A program made the position numbers and the translations under genes. Of a DNA stretch of 64,000 nucleotides, positions 21,937-33,471 are shown piece by piece (the stretch's first letter is position 1; every line of letters starts with the position of its first letter). The notes below the pieces were generated by a model. It ran no database searches, had not been told where the DNA came from, and saw only the letters and a list, made by a program, of their open reading frames with translations. The stretch spans positions 1,127,646-1,191,645 of the forward strand of contig CAUJNA010003827.1 of the NCBI GenBank assembly GCA_963377175.1. Direction: 5' to 3'. The DNA comes from Effrenium voratum (taxonomy: Eukaryota; Sar; Dinophyceae; Suessiales; Symbiodiniaceae).

Positions 21937-23082
21937 TACTGTGGAAGTAGATTTTCGAAATTCAATGGTCACCCATGCCCCAGCAGCATCTTCGAGAGGG
22001 TGAGGATGACGCTGAATTGTCAATTACCACCTCAGGCAGACAATGATTGAGCAACTGCACATGGATGTGGGCCGCTCATGAAAAGAATCCGGCACGCCTC
22101 CAAACCCCAGGTCGTCTGCCATGTATCAAGGGATCGCCCTCCAAAAGCCAAGAAAGACTTGACAAAAGTTCATGGCTACTGCGCCAACAAACCTGTCAAT
22201 GTTTAAACCAACAAAGCCAGGGATAAGAGCTGCCAACGTCTTCAGACACCCCCACTCGTCCCCTCCAATGAGTAAGACGCGCCTCATCCTTGGGACAGGG
22301 CCCGATCTCCACGAAGGTGTTCTTGACCCTGGCAAACGAAACGAGCTTCATCTCCCAAACACCCGGAGTTGGGAGCAGCAAGAAACATCGGGTGACCCGG
22401 TGACGGGCCCTAAATGCAGCCTGGGATGCCAGACACATCAGGGAATGCGAACGGGAACCTGCTGAGCTAAGTCCAATACCCCGCACATCCAAACAGGGCC
22501 CAAACCCACCCTCTTGGTGAGGGTTGGAGTAGACAGGGAACGCATGCCCGCCCAAAACGTGCCACTAGTTAGTGGCTTGGATTTGTGGTTTGGTGGTTGA
22601 GGAGGGGCTGCCCATTAACCCTCAAAAGCCAGGGACCAACTCCAAACCACCAATCCAACCCACCAGCTAAGGATCATCTGAGTACTGCGGCTGCTCCCGA
22701 AAAAAATATACTTCGCTTCGAGCACTCCACGCTCACGAGCTTTCGACGGCGAACACGGTTGTGTGAATTCAAGCATGGTTTTCGAGCGGCTTGGGGCCTT
22801 TGACTGCTCAACATGCTTTGCGTTGAAAGCCTATCCACCTGTGTGTGTGTGTGCGTGTCAAACTCCACTTGTCTGCGAGCCGATCTCGAGAACTGAAACT
22901 GCGGTTCCGTTAACAAAAGCCAAGTCCCTTCCAAAAAGAAACCTGACGGGATTAAACAAAGTTGCTTAGTCGCAACCCAAAGCAACACACAAGCATCACC
23001 CTTTCCGAGCCTCAGGGTACACTCAAAACACGAAGGCACCAATGCAAACCCAACGGTGCGCCGGGCGGGACATTCAGCAAAA
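21937..23082. other. unique sequence, nothing recognised
   Basis: A short GT run near 22841. Minus frames 22126-22335 and 22674-23117 are unremarkable. Confidence 0.45.
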
Positions 23083-23632
23083 CCAGACTGCTCTGGCGGG
23101 ATACTGGCGGGATCCACTGCCGAATACTGCCGAGCCGCTCCGGCTCGATACTGGCCGGATACTTGGCAGGATCCACCGGCAAGGGATACTCAGCGGGATA
23201 CTCGGGATCCACTGGCGAGCTACTCTGGGAGATCCACTGGCGGGCTGTTTTGGTGGGATACTCGGCGTCGGCGGGATCCACTGCGAGCTACTCTGGGATA
23301 CTCAGCGGGATACTCGGCGGGATCCACTGGCGGGCTGCTCTGGTGGGATACTCGGCGGGATCCACTGGCGGGCTGCTGTGGTGGGATACTCGGCGGGATC
23401 CACTGGCGAGCGGCTCTGGTGGAATACTCGGCGGGATCCACTGGCGAGCTGCTCTGGTGGGATACTCGGCGGGATCCACTTGCGAGCGGCTCTGGCGGGA
23501 TACTCGGCGGGATCCACTGGCGAGCTACTCTGGGATACTCAGCAGGATACTCGGCGGGATCCACTGGCGAGCTGCTCTGGCGGGATACCTTGCGGGATCC
23601 ACTGGCGAGCTGCTCTGGCGGGATACTGGGTG
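23083..23632. repeat. 38-bp minisatellite
   Basis: Tandem unit of 38 bp containing GGGATCCACTGGCGAGC, TGCTCTGG and GGGATACTCGGC. Each unit has a BamHI-type GGATCC. Since 38 is not divisible by three, the array is read in rotating frames and all are open; the frames are artefacts. Confidence 0.94.
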
Positions 23633-24974
23633 GGGGCGTGGTGTAGAAGCATCGCAAACGCGGATTCCAACATAAAATCTAACAACCCCTTCCTGTCGGG
23701 TGGGGAAACAATGCGAAACCCGTTCAGACCCTTCGGAAGCGGCGGCCAGCCCCCCACTCCACTTGACATGGACTATGGATGCAACACGCCCTGCAGGCCG
23801 CGTCCGATTGAAATACTTAGTCTGAGGCCAACCATTCATGTGGTCGGTTGACCAAAAATGGTGTGGAATTTTGTTCATTTCTGGAGGCCCCCTTGGGCGG
23901 CAACACAAATGTTGCCTGCGCCTACTGTTGACACCCCTCCCCATCAGACATCATCATAGTACCATCCACTCCAACCACACACCCGTTTTAAGGCTCTATA
24001 TGACCAACCTGCTTTCTGCTGGTGCATACTTACCTTTTGGGTTCCTTTATTTTGTGCTGGGAAAGTTGGCAAGGGAAGCTGATGCCCAGCTTGAGCTCCA
24101 ACATCACAGAGGTTTGGGTTGCAAGAGACCATGCAAGAGACCGAAACTTCACTGGTGTCAAAAATGCTGGGACTGCACAAACCAAAACGAACAAATACGC
24201 ATCGACGGTTGGCTTCCTTTTGGGACTGTTGGCAGCTGTCTAGAAAGTCCGACCCATCTGGTCGGCTAGCAGATTTTCTCCAATGCAACGCATCTGTCAT
24301 GCAGCCCACAGCTTGCTTGCTTGCTGTAAAGCAAGCGCACTGACGCATCTACGTCTAAGCATGCAGTTGCATCTGAAGTTGGTCTTCGTAACAAGATGCC
24401 ATTCTGACACAGTCAGCTGGGCAAAGCCCCAAACAATCAATTATGCCCCTTAGACACGGACTGACACTACATAAAACTTGCCGAATCTATTCATAGTATC
24501 TGGCCGATTGAACACATGCCACATGCCCGAGGTCGCAACCCCCCCAAAACTGTGAGGTTGCGATTCGTTTGCCCACTTCTCGAATGCCAATGCTGTCCAT
24601 GTTGCTCACCAGCCCTTGGCAAATCGCCGCGCGTGATGGCTCCCGATGCGGGTATTGGAGCCACGCCAATTCTCCTCAGGCTTGGCCTCTCGTATCCCCC
24701 TTGGCCTTGAGAGTCGTGTCAAAGGTCCCTAACGCAGCCAAGTTGGCAAACCAGCTCAACGATCATCTGCCATGTTCGGGGCGTTAAAGGGATTCGTTGT
24801 GCCGACCCTTGGAAAACAAGGGCTTCCTTTGTGCTGATTTGTAATAATATACAAAGAAACCAAAGAAATGAACAACGCTGTAAAATCACCCCCCCCCCCC
24901 CCACCCCTCGCGGATAGAATGTCCGCGGATTCCATGTGTCTAGTTGTCCGATCAAAGGGAACAAAACACAACCA

Positions 24975-24978
<4 letters not shown>
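23633..24978. other. unique sequence, nothing firm
   Basis: Plus frames 23838-24269 and 24022-24243 overlap in different phases, the second ending in a hydrophobic segment (STVGFLLGLLAAV). Neither has an independent sign of coding. A C run lies at 24888-24902. Confidence 0.35.

Positions 24979-25022
<44 letters not shown>
24979..25022. repeat. CA dinucleotide repeat
   Basis: About 22 CA units, uninterrupted. Confidence 0.97.
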
Positions 25023-25024
<2 letters not shown>

Positions 25025-25804
25025 CGGTTCCATGCAGTTCCAGGGTGCACCACCCTGTCGCTGCGCGTCAAAGGGTACAGCTTTTTTTATGATGCAACAG
25101 ACCACCTGTAGAACTTCAGTGGCGCGACACTTTGAGTCCTGCCTAAATCACCCCCAAACGGCCTTAGATCCTCGCCGAGATTCCTTTGGCCAAGGGTCAA
25201 CGTCGATCCATCGGCCATTCCCGAAGCCGTCGAATCTTATAAGCCACGCTCACGATCCCATGGAAGTCTGCGTCCGTGGCGCTGTGGGCTTTGGGGATCC
25301 GCAACGAAACTTTGGGGTCCCTGGTCCCTTCAATCGCTCGTTTTAAAAAGGCACCGACCGATCATAAATATGAACATGGTCGACATTGGGGGGCTCAGTG
25401 TTTGGTGAGTACTCACATTCACTGTGGCTCGTGACCTTGCCTGGTGTGGAACCCCATTCACTGTGCATGGTGACCTTGCCCTGGTGGTGGGGGGTTTGAC
25501 CAATGTATGGACCCTGTTGTAGCCTTCCTTCGAAGGCGACACCCAATAACACCTTGATTCAAAAGGGGAACCCCCCCCCCAAATAAGAGCAGTTCTTCTT
25601 GGGGAACCAGCGAAGCGCGCCCATCCAAGCGTCTGGGTATCGACTCACAAGCGTTCAGTCAATGTGGATGGTCCCGTTGAAATAATTCACAGGCCCAGTC
25701 TTCCAACCACAACTCTTCAGCCGACGGACCCCAACCTGGGTAGTTGCTCAGCTGTGGAGGTAAATGACAGCCCTGGTAAATAAACATCGAACCAAACTGA
25801 ACCA
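25023..25804. other. unique sequence, nothing recognised
   Basis: Contains a short direct repeat of TCACTGTG...GTGACCTTGCC (near 25420 and 25459) and a C run near 25568-25580. Confidence 0.45.
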
Positions 25805-25956
25805 GTGGAGACCGTTGATTGTTCAGGGAAACACACCAAAGACGACAATGGCGTGAAGTTCCCCCACCCGCAGTCGCTCCCCCAGCTCAACGCCTACACG
25901 GAGCCAGACCACCGCCCCCAAGTTTTGGGATCGCACGATTTTTCGATCTTTCTGGA
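25805..25956 (+). CDS. hypothetical exon ahead of a family D element
   Basis: ATG frame METVDCSGKHTKDDNGV is open for about 50 codons up to the element, and a second overlapping frame from 25819 is also open. Splicing out the element in the second frame gives a short tail GLEGSRIFAIAVN then TAA. Which frame is used, if any, is undecided. Confidence 0.17.
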
Positions 25957-26069
25957 TTGCCCGCTTTCAGATCCCCGCCAAAAGCGACTAACTTTGAGTG
26001 GTTCAAATGGAAACTACCACTTGTAAGCCCTAAAAAGCTAAGGAACCGGATGGCTGGGAGCCACCAAGA
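25957..26069 (+). repeat. family D hairpin element (D2)
   Basis: Starts ATTGCCCGCTTTCAG, arms GCCAAAAGC and CTTTGAG are diverged, 3' block GGCTGGGAGCCACCAAG intact. Confidence 0.88.
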
Positions 26070-26239
26070 CTAGAGGGATCCCGAATCTTTGCCATTGCAG
26101 TCAACTAAACAGCTCTGAACAGGGCCAGGGATATCTCCCAATTCCCAGAGCGCCACTTTCCGCTAGCGGAGTGCGCTGCCCTGTCTCTCTGGCTGCTTCC
26201 GCAGTTGAACAGCGTGCACTTTGAAAATCTGGCAGCCTA

Positions 26240-26371
26240 ATGTTGACGCCATATTAGTAAACCTAAGTACATTAATATGGGGGTGTTCCTGTCCAAAAGT
26301 GACAATTCCCCACGAAAACCTGGGACACCCCCATATTAATGAACAGGGCTTGATAAATATGGGGTGATCGT
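26240..26371. mobile_element. family B MITE, TA target duplication (B2)
   Basis: ATGTTGACGCCATATTAGTA at the left and TAAATATGGGGTGATCGT at the right, TA on both sides. Inner arms ATATGGGGGTGT and ACACCCCCATAT are a near-perfect inverted pair. Confidence 0.83.
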
Positions 26372-26484
26372 TACTTTGTCAGCGGTCTCACTGATTGAAA
26401 ATCCAAACACGATACTGAAGCCGGTCGTCTTCCAAAAGCAACACAGAAGAACACACAACTCAGCAAAAAGGGCGTCCCCGATGA

Positions 26485-26747
26485 ATGCAACGACTGCACG
26501 TGAAACAACCTGCAAGACGTCGAGGGAACGAAAGCGGCGCTATCCTCCTTGAGGGATCTCGTCTTGCCGCTATCCGACAGGTTTCAACCGCGAAACAAAA
26601 CCGAGGCAGGGCGAAGCAATGGACTGCCTCCGCCAACCTGCGCGCCCAGGCTGCGCGCCAGGTCTCGCTTCAACCAGGTCTCACATTCCGTCACGGACCT
26701 GTAGGACAGCCCCCAGTTCCCAGTGAAAACACCACCACCAAGGCTCG
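26485..26747 (+). CDS. hypothetical exon ending at a family C element
   Basis: Open for 87 codons from ATG (MQRLHVKQPARRRGNESGA), rich in Arg, Gln and Ala, with no hydrophobic segment. Reaches the GT of the element in phase 2, the same phase as the frames at 9208 and 19508. The frame after the element stops within about eight codons in that phase, so the join is not supported downstream. Confidence 0.2.
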
Positions 26748-26874
26748 GTTGCTGTCTGCTCCCCTGCTAAAAGTTTAACTTTTAGTGGGTTTAATACGGA
26801 ACACCAATTCATTAGTTGGCAAGAAGTTCTTCAGTCCTAACATCCCTTGGCAAAATGCACCTACGGCTTCTAAG
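26748..26874 (+). repeat. family C hairpin element (C5)
   Basis: GTTGCTGTCTGCTCCCC start after GCTCG. Near the 3' end nine bases are inserted (CACCTACGGCTTCTAAG instead of CACCTAAG). Hairpin intact. Confidence 0.88.
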
Positions 26875-27132
26875 ATCTTCGAAGCGATGGTTATTGTAAG
26901 CCTTGAGGATTGTGAGACCCCGCTTTCCGGCCACGGCTACCCAAAAGCGCGGGGCCGCTGGCCTGTACATGAGCCGTTGCACTCCGAACTCTTGTGCGGG
27001 TGCTCTCCAATAAAGCGTGCGAATCCGAATTCGGGTATGCCGGCGCCGAGGCAATGCAACCAAGAAAAAAAAACAAATGTCGATCTCGCTTTTTTGAACC
27101 GCACCTAAGGCAAAAAAACTGGTCACACACAT

Positions 27133-27169
27133 GGGCGACTCCCGGACAAAAAAAATCTGGGAGTCGCCC
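27133..27169. other. perfect short hairpin
   Basis: GGGCGACTCCC and GGGAGTCGCCC are exact reverse complements around an A-rich loop, extending to 14 pairs with one mismatch. Could be a transcript terminator-like fold or a small palindromic insert. Confidence 0.75.
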
Positions 27170-27383
27170 TTTCTTTTGCCTCGGTGGACGTCTTTAGAAA
27201 GCAATCTTACATAATTTACACCTGTCAGCTGATCTGCTCTATGGCAGGAGACCGGCCAACGAATGGAATGATCATGTGTCTGTTGATTTTCTTTGGGTTA
27301 TCAAAGTCAGAAAATGGTTGGTTGTTTCCCTTGAACCCACAACTTGGGGGGTGACTTTGACCATGATAAAATTATGAGGCCAG

Positions 27384-27476
27384 TGCTAAGAGTGTTTTGC
27401 TTTTAGTGGTGTAATGGAAAACCCATTAGTTTGGCAAAAAGCTAAAGTCCTAACATCCAAGCAAAATGCGCCAAAG
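27384..27476 (+). repeat. family C hairpin element, 5' truncated (C6)
   Basis: Lacks the GTTGC...CCCC block and starts at the hairpin. Arms CTAAGAG and CTTTTAG still pair through a G-T pair. 3' part to AATGCGCCAAAG is near consensus. Confidence 0.82.
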
Positions 27477-28040
27477 TATTCGCTTTTGATGTGGCAGCAC
27501 ATGGTGTGTGTGTGTGTTTTCTTTAAAATGGGCATGCCGCCGGTAAAACTTCGCAACCTGTTTCAATAAGGTCAACCTTTTAGATGGCTCAAGGAAGGCC
27601 TCGATCTCTGACTCCGGGGAGGTGTGAAGATATGGCTGGCTTCCTCATCCCCTGCTAAACTGTACAGCCCTTAGGTCTCTCCAGGAATCCGTCACCCGGA
27701 AAAAGCTGGGTTCTGAGAAAAACAATTGATAAAGCAAATGGAACAATCGGTACCGCAGTGGAAACTTTGGTCCAATCAAAAATGCGTGGCATGCATGGAT
27801 GAAGAGCTTGAAGGCAGTTCTCAAGAGGCACCAGCGCGGTTTCCGTCAAACAAACAAAGATACTACCTCAAAAACTACACCTGCAACCAAGACTTGCAGA
27901 GTTTACGCGACTTGCGGATGTGCCAGTCAACATTACTGCGGAAGCAACTTGTAGGTATCTGTTGCTGTGGATCTTTCCCACCCACCTGCCCATGACCTGC
28001 TTGGAGTTTCCCTGTTGAGCAACATGTGGGCATCCTCCAG

Positions 28041-28146
28041 CCATTTGCTTAAGACCCCTGGAGAAAAAAAAACACATTTTTCCAGTAGTGATCAGTTCTC
28101 TTTAAAACCAACAGGGGAAAATCACAATCATTTCTTAACCAAATGG
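28041..28146 (+). mobile_element. family H inverted-repeat element (H2)
   Basis: CCATTTGCTTAAGACCCCTGG at the left, CTTAACCAAATGG at the right, interior TTCTCTTTAAAACCAACAGG as in the other copies. Confidence 0.86.
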
Positions 28147-28275
28147 AAGGCGTGTGCGGGGTTTCCCTGAAACATGCAAGTCCCAAGGAGCAGCTGACAT
28201 CACGCTGTATGGGCGCACAGTCTGCAGACCTCAAGGTCGTCAACACCTCGGATTTCGGCTGCACGGACTGCCCTC

Positions 28276-28497
28276 ATGGCCAGGGGTCAAAACCCATGGT
28301 GCCATTTTGGGATACTTACCCCTTAAAACTCCAAGCCCTGGGAAAGTTAATCTTTTACAGACCTTCAGCCCATGTTACCCAGAAAGTTGAAAAGTTGTGC
28401 TTTTAAGAGGTGAGGATAGGTGCGCCACCCAGTTTAGTCTATTTGTTGTGGGGATTGGGATGTGCACTGGGGCGAACCGGAATTTTGACCCACGGCC
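28276..28497 (+). mobile_element. family G element carrying an internal insertion (G4)
   Basis: Ends CATGGCCAGGGGTCAAAACC and TTTTGACCCACGGCCA. Compared with the copy at 46300, about 98 extra bases (roughly 28311-28408) interrupt it between CCATTTTGG and GGTGCGCCACC. The inserted sequence matches no other family here. Confidence 0.75.
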
Positions 28498-28619
28498 AAA
28501 TATGCCCAAGCTTTGGCGACGTTCATGTAAAGCTTGGCTCCAGTGTGACGTGATGGGCGGTTCACTTTGCACTCGCTCGATTTCCGGCATCAAAAACAAG
28601 GAAACCAACCACCACTTGC

Positions 28620-28690
28620 CATCTCTACTCTTGGTATGGTAGCAAAAAACTTTGTTTTTTGCAGACCCCCAGTAAAAATGAACAGAAACC
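28620..28690 (+). repeat. family K repeat (K2)
   Basis: Same blocks as K1, hairpin GCAAAAAACTTTGTTTTTTGC. Followed by only a short ACCAAAAAAACC tail. Confidence 0.82.
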
Positions 28691-29020
28691 AAAAAAACCA
28701 ACCAAAAAACGCATGCGCTGACTCTGAGCCAAGGTGCGGAAGGCAAAAAGCGCCTCCAGCAGACCGCGCACTCTTGGGGCCCAGGGGCGCCCCGCGATCT
28801 CGGCAGACGGCAGGCGCGGGAGGTTGGACCATCTGATGTGCGGCCCTCCTTGCCTCTTTGGGCCGGAGGGTCACTCCACCGACCGGCTGGAAGAGAGAAA
28901 GGGAAACCAAGGAACTCTCTGGCAAATTGGGTTTGGATCTATGGAAGTTGTATACGACTGAATATGAGGCGTGCATACTGGCTTCCGAGCTTATACTGGT
29001 GCAGAACAGGGCATTCTGGT

Positions 29021-29103
29021 ACCCTTCCTCCCACTAACATGGCACCTGACAATGGGTCCCTTGAAGAGGAAACTGATCTTCCAGGCGCCCTCTAGGGAGG
29101 GGA
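29021..29103. mobile_element. family I element (I2)
   Basis: CCTTCCTCCCACTAACATGG and GCACCTGACAATGGG at the left, CCAGGCGCCCTCTAGGGAGGG at the right. The right arm is degraded. Confidence 0.65.
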
Positions 29104-29525
29104 AAACATCGGGCAATGTTTGAACATGTTGAGACGGCTATTCTTTGAACAACCAAAGAGGACCAGGGCCCAGCGGTTGATATGATGAGAGCACCCTGTG
29201 GTCGCTACAGCCAGCACTACCCCGAAAAGGGAGCAATCAACCTGAGTAACACATAATACATTCCGAACAGCATGTTGACATATCACAAACAAGCCGAAAG
29301 AGACGAAACACCAAACACGGCCGCACGCAGCACGCCCAACCGCCCCAAACGAAAGAGCAAAAGGAAGAAGCAAGCCAAACGCGTAACACCAAGACGAAAA
29401 AATCACCAGCCCCAAATCTGGCCTCATTACTTTACCATGGTCAAAGTCACCACCTAAGCGGTGGGTTAAAGTGAAACAGCCAATTCCATTTCTGACTTTG
29501 ATAACCCCCAGCAACCGTCAAAATC

Positions 29526-30056
29526 ATGACCCCTGCAAGGTGTGGTTCAGCAAAACCAAACAAAAAGCCACGTTTGCATCACATCCCAAGGGGATCCCGG
29601 CCATCTCTTTCACATCCGCCGGCACTCCTTGGGCCTCAGCCGTGCGGTAAGGCTGCAGGGAGCCGCACCCAACGTGAGTTGCTGAGTCGAAAGGACCCAG
29701 TTGGGGGTCCGAAGTCTGTCAGGACCAACTTAACTAGGTCCTCCAGTAGAGAGGTTAGAATCAGAGTACCAACTTCTTTCTGTAGTCTATTTTGGTAGGG
29801 GAACCCTCCCCCAGAAAAGATTAGAAGAACCACGACTGGGGGACCTAGTTTTAAGTCCCCAGAAAAACGAAAACATATTGACAGTGATAGATTCCCTTTG
29901 AAACCAGCAGGGGAAACAAAAACAAGCGAATGGAAGTTTCAAGACTGTGCCAGAATGACTCACTATGCAGGTTTGCAAAGGGCTTGGCTGCTTACATTCC
30001 TGAATCAAGAGTACACGAGCTGCTCTAAATGGGAAAGGGCTTCGTTGCCCTCTTGA
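29526..30056 (+). CDS. hypothetical two-exon gene, about 139 residues
   Basis: Model: exon 29526-29737 and exon 29849-30056 with family A element A7 as a GT...AG intron. The ATG opens MTPARCGSAKPNKKPRLHH, a basic, Pro/Ser-rich N-terminus. Exon 1 ends in phase 2. The joined frame runs SFKSPEKRKHIDSDRFPLK to TGA at 30054. No in-frame stop is needed to be explained, so this is the cleanest two-exon join in the window. Beyond TGA the frame continues to TAG at 30279 with two further TGA. Part of exon 2 is a family H remnant (29855-29933) and its end forms the left arm of a long hairpin. No domain recognised. Confidence 0.33.
29734..29848 (+). mobile_element. family A element, full length (A7)
   Basis: CTAGGTCCTCCAG and CGACTGGGGGACCTAG termini, intact GTAGTCTATTTTGG and GGGGAACCCTCCCCC blocks. 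Confidence 0.9.
29855..29933 (+). mobile_element. family H remnant (H4)
   Basis: Interior GATTCCCTTTGAAACCAGCAGG and right end AAGCGAATGG match family H. The left terminus is missing or decayed next to A7. Confidence 0.7.
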
Positions 30057-30189
30057 AACTTCTCTCGCCACCTGAAAACAAATCACATGCACGGGCTCCG
30101 CCAGTTGTGAAGACGAGAGAAGTTTCCAGGGCAGAGGGCAACGAAGCCCTTGCCCATTTGGAGTAGCTCGTCTACTCTTGATTCAGGAA
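29997..30189. repeat. long imperfect inverted repeat (hairpin)
   Basis: Arms 29997-30067 and 30114-30189 are reverse complements over about 70 bp with around six mismatches and one 5-base gap, separated by 46 bases. The right arm reads TTGATTCAGGAA where the left begins TTCCTGAATCAA. Transcribed, it would form a long stem; it may be a foldback element or a small-RNA precursor. Single copy in the window. Confidence 0.9.
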
Positions 30190-30281
30190 TCCAGTTTGAA
30201 AACCCCCACGTGGTAGGCGACTGAACCAAAAGAACGAGCCCAAACAGAGGCTCCACAAGGGTCACCGAAAGTTGTTCTTAG

Positions 30282-31577
30282 TAGTACTGACACTGTTCTG
30301 TCTCTCTGTTTGTCTTTCAAAACTGTTATATCTACTATTGTTATCATTCTCATCACGAGTATTCTGATTATCATCATCATTCTTACCACCGTCACTCTCA
30401 TTCTCGCAATTTCACGGCCCCTTCGCTCAACAGCGCACGCCTTGCTCGCTTGCGGGATGGCGTGCAGCGTGGCGGCTCAGCTGGGCTGCCGCACTTGGGG
30501 TGCCGACCAGGGACATTCGATGCCGGAGGACTTGATGCTGTTGTTCCTGAGCGATGCGGCGGGTTCCGGCGGCCCTGTGGACCCAGGTTTGGCGGCTCAA
30601 GAACAAACAGGCAACTTATATATATATATTAAAAAAAAAAAAAAAACAAAAAAAAAAAACAAAAAAAACAAAAACATGAACAAACAGGCAACCTAAAAAA
30701 ATACAACAAAAAATGCATGGTTTGTAGGGGGCCTTCCACTTATAAAGGGTTTCATTTGCAACCCCTGGGAAATGGAACCAGAGACGAACATTGGTAAGTG
30801 GGATCCAAATAACACCAACCTTGACCTAACACACAGGCCCCATGAAGAAAAAAACATGGCAAGTGGCATTCCATGTCTCATTCCCTGCATCTCTCAGCCA
30901 TCCACCCACAATGCGGGAATGACCCAGGCCCCATGAAAGAAGCAACCAAACACCAGTTGGATGGTTTATATGAGGGGCCAGCAAAACCCAAATGGCTGTG
31001 GCTCAAAACAACAAGTACCAAAATGTGGTGAATGGAACCAAACACGAACACCTGCGCCTGCGCAACCCTGGGTCTTTGTATTTTGAGCCACGCCTGCTTT
31101 GAGGAGGAGGTTAGTCAGGGGTGCCACGCCCCTTGGAAATTTCAAGGGGTGTGTGTCATGCCACTTAGTGGGGGACCACTCTGAGTTGACCATCTTGAGG
31201 CTCGGAATGACGCTGAGGGGTGGCGCCCGGTTTCTTCCTTCAAAAACAATGCTGGGTGGACAGTCGCAGGCGACCCTATCTATGTTCCATGCAGTTTGAG
31301 GGAACAACTCCTGAGTGGCTGGCTCCAACCTCTGTCAATAATTATGCTGCTGGACTGCTGATCGCTTCCTTGTCGGTGCCACTTGCCATGGGAAAGGACA
31401 TTGCGAGCAAAATAATTACACGGAGGCCACCGCTAAAGACAAAGGAGCAGCACCAAGCTGTGGACCGGCAGGGTGCCGAACGAACCACCTCACGATCTGA
31501 GGTCAGGGCGTTCCAACCAACCGCCATACATCTAGCTGCCTTGCGCCGAGGCACGGGCACACAGGCGTCCAATGAAG
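30282..31577. other. unique and low-complexity sequence
   Basis: A pyrimidine-rich ATC-type stretch at 30330-30410 and an A-rich run at 30625-30680 lie here with one family G copy. No supported gene. Confidence 0.45.
30992..31094. mobile_element. family G variant with GGCTCAAAA ends (G5)
   Basis: ATGGCTGTGGCTCAAAACA at the left, TATTTTGAGCCACGCC at the right. Both ends carry the same change (GGGTC to GGCTC), keeping the arms complementary. Confidence 0.74.
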
Positions 31578-31680
31578 TTAGGTCCTCCAGATTTGAGAGG
31601 AGTTAGAACATAAGTTGGTTCCCACTTTGTTCAGGTCTGTTTCAGGGGAACCGAATCTCCCAACCAAAAAAGAAACGGCG
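31578..31680 (+). mobile_element. family A element, 3' end lost (A8)
   Basis: TTAGGTCCTCCAGATTTGAG start; the middle has GGGGAACCGAATCTCCC as in A9. The GGACCTAG end is absent. Confidence 0.75.
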
Positions 31681-33219
31681 AGAAATCGGTGGGGCACAAA
31701 GTTCGCTGAAAAACCGAGAGGTGAAGCTCGCAACTGGAAGTTCTCTGAAAGCTCCCGCCACCACCCCCCGCTTGACCTAAGTGCTTGGAACCCACCAGAC
31801 TGCAACTGTTCAAGGGGAAAAAGAATCGGCAGGCGGGGAAAAAGTTCCGGAATCCCTTTGTGGGTTTCCAGAAAAAGAAACTGAAGACAACACAGTGACC
31901 AGTTGCATTTCATCAGAGTGCATCTATTGATGCACATGACATCCACGAAGAGCAAGCGGGATGCGGCAAGTCAAAGGATTGGGAGTTGGGATCGGGAGCT
32001 GGATCTCATACTGAAGCGTTGTCAACCCTTTTTGGTGCCTTCGTGGTGGGCGCAAGGAAGCCTATTTGCATTTACAGAGGCGTGGCAGGATCAAATGTGC
32101 TCAAGCAGGAGCCAAACAGTCGTGCTAGACCTGGCTGAAAAGGACCATATGGGTTTGTCAGGGTCTTAGGTATGTCTCTACTTGAAGAAACCTCGATGGG
32201 ATGCCGTGAAACTGCCAACCGACAGAAAACCGAAAGGCCGCCAAAAGGGGCGCCCAACTCTTCTCAAATGAGCAACCAAATGAGGTTCCCCCAGTCACAT
32301 TTGGGGGTATCTCAAAGCAGGTGTCGCATTTCGAGGTTCCCGTATCCCAGAAAGTGGGGAATTGAGCTCATGTCCCATAGACCATAGAAAACCATTTCCC
32401 GTTCCCTGAGAGTTCCTTGGGTGGCTGCAAGTTTGAATGGGAGTCATCCGTAAACATGAGCCATGGCCATGAGAGAACAACAAGGGCCTAAATCAGTGAA
32501 ATACGATGGACGAAACCCACTTCGCACCACCTAAGATCCCTGGAGTGATGATTCCCCCCGCAAATACTAAGAAACGATGGTTTCCCATGGTTTCGCAGCG
32601 ATGCAGGATTTTGTCCATCCACAGTAGGGCTGTAAGGGTACCAAGTCATGATCATTCGGGCACCGCTTTGAAACCATGGTTGAAACCATTGCTTTGATAT
32701 TTACGTTGGGGAATCGAATCAGGAACCAGGAGTTCTGAACGGTGCGTTGGAGGGATTTCGCAACCATCCCCAGTATTAACCAAGCCTCGAACGCCTTAGC
32801 TTTGTAGGAAGAACCAGCACCGCTGGGGACGTGCCGACCCCATTATCTCACCTGACAGGATTGGCCACAAACAGTCCCCAAACTTTGTGTTTGTCAGTAA
32901 CCAAACCCACAAAGTGACCGAAGTCCGAGTCCCAGTAACCCCAGTGAGAGACATCACAGTAACCCCATGTCCCATTATTCCCTACCCTTTAAAGGACATC
33001 CCCAGGTTCCCGCACTACCCTCGCACCGGTCGCACGTGTCCCATGTCCCGGTCGCAACCCCGCAGTCCGCCTGCCCAGGACCAAGCCCAAAAAGGCCAGC
33101 GCAAAGGCGCGCCAGTCACCTCTTGCGGTCGGCCTTTTTTGTTGTTCTTCCGTTTTTCTCGCGGCGAAGGAAGTGACGGCCGGGGAAACAACCGAGAAAA
33201 GGAAAAACACGGGGAACTG
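31681..33219. other. unique sequence, nothing recognised
   Basis: AAAAAGGCC and GGCCTTTTTT near 33089-33140 form a small hairpin. No supported gene or repeat family. Confidence 0.45.
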
Positions 33220-33471
33220 GGGTTGCTGGATTGACCCCTCTGCAACAAGGAGAAGGTCCTGTTTTTTTGGAGAGTTGGTACTGTAGCCCCTTTTTTGGTG
33301 GGTAGGAAAACCGAAAGGAACCCCTCGAAGTGGGGTCCCCCCCACCAGACACACCGTTGCTGGAAGGACCGCTAGAAATTTAGACTTTTTGTGGGTCCAA
33401 TATGGAAAATTCCGCCTGCTGTAACAAAAAATTGCTCAAGTCCAAAGATCCGGTACCAAACAGTCATAAAG
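33220..33471 (+). repeat. two family F pieces (F2)
   Basis: A 5' fragment at 33220-33262 (GGTTGCTGGATTGACCCCTCTGC) precedes a nearly complete diverged copy at 33356-33471 that runs from GTTGCTGGAAGGACC to CAGTCATAAAG. Confidence 0.7.

Noticed and set aside
22801..22860. Possible promoter or regulatory GT tract
   Set aside because: A short interrupted GT run only, with no other signal.
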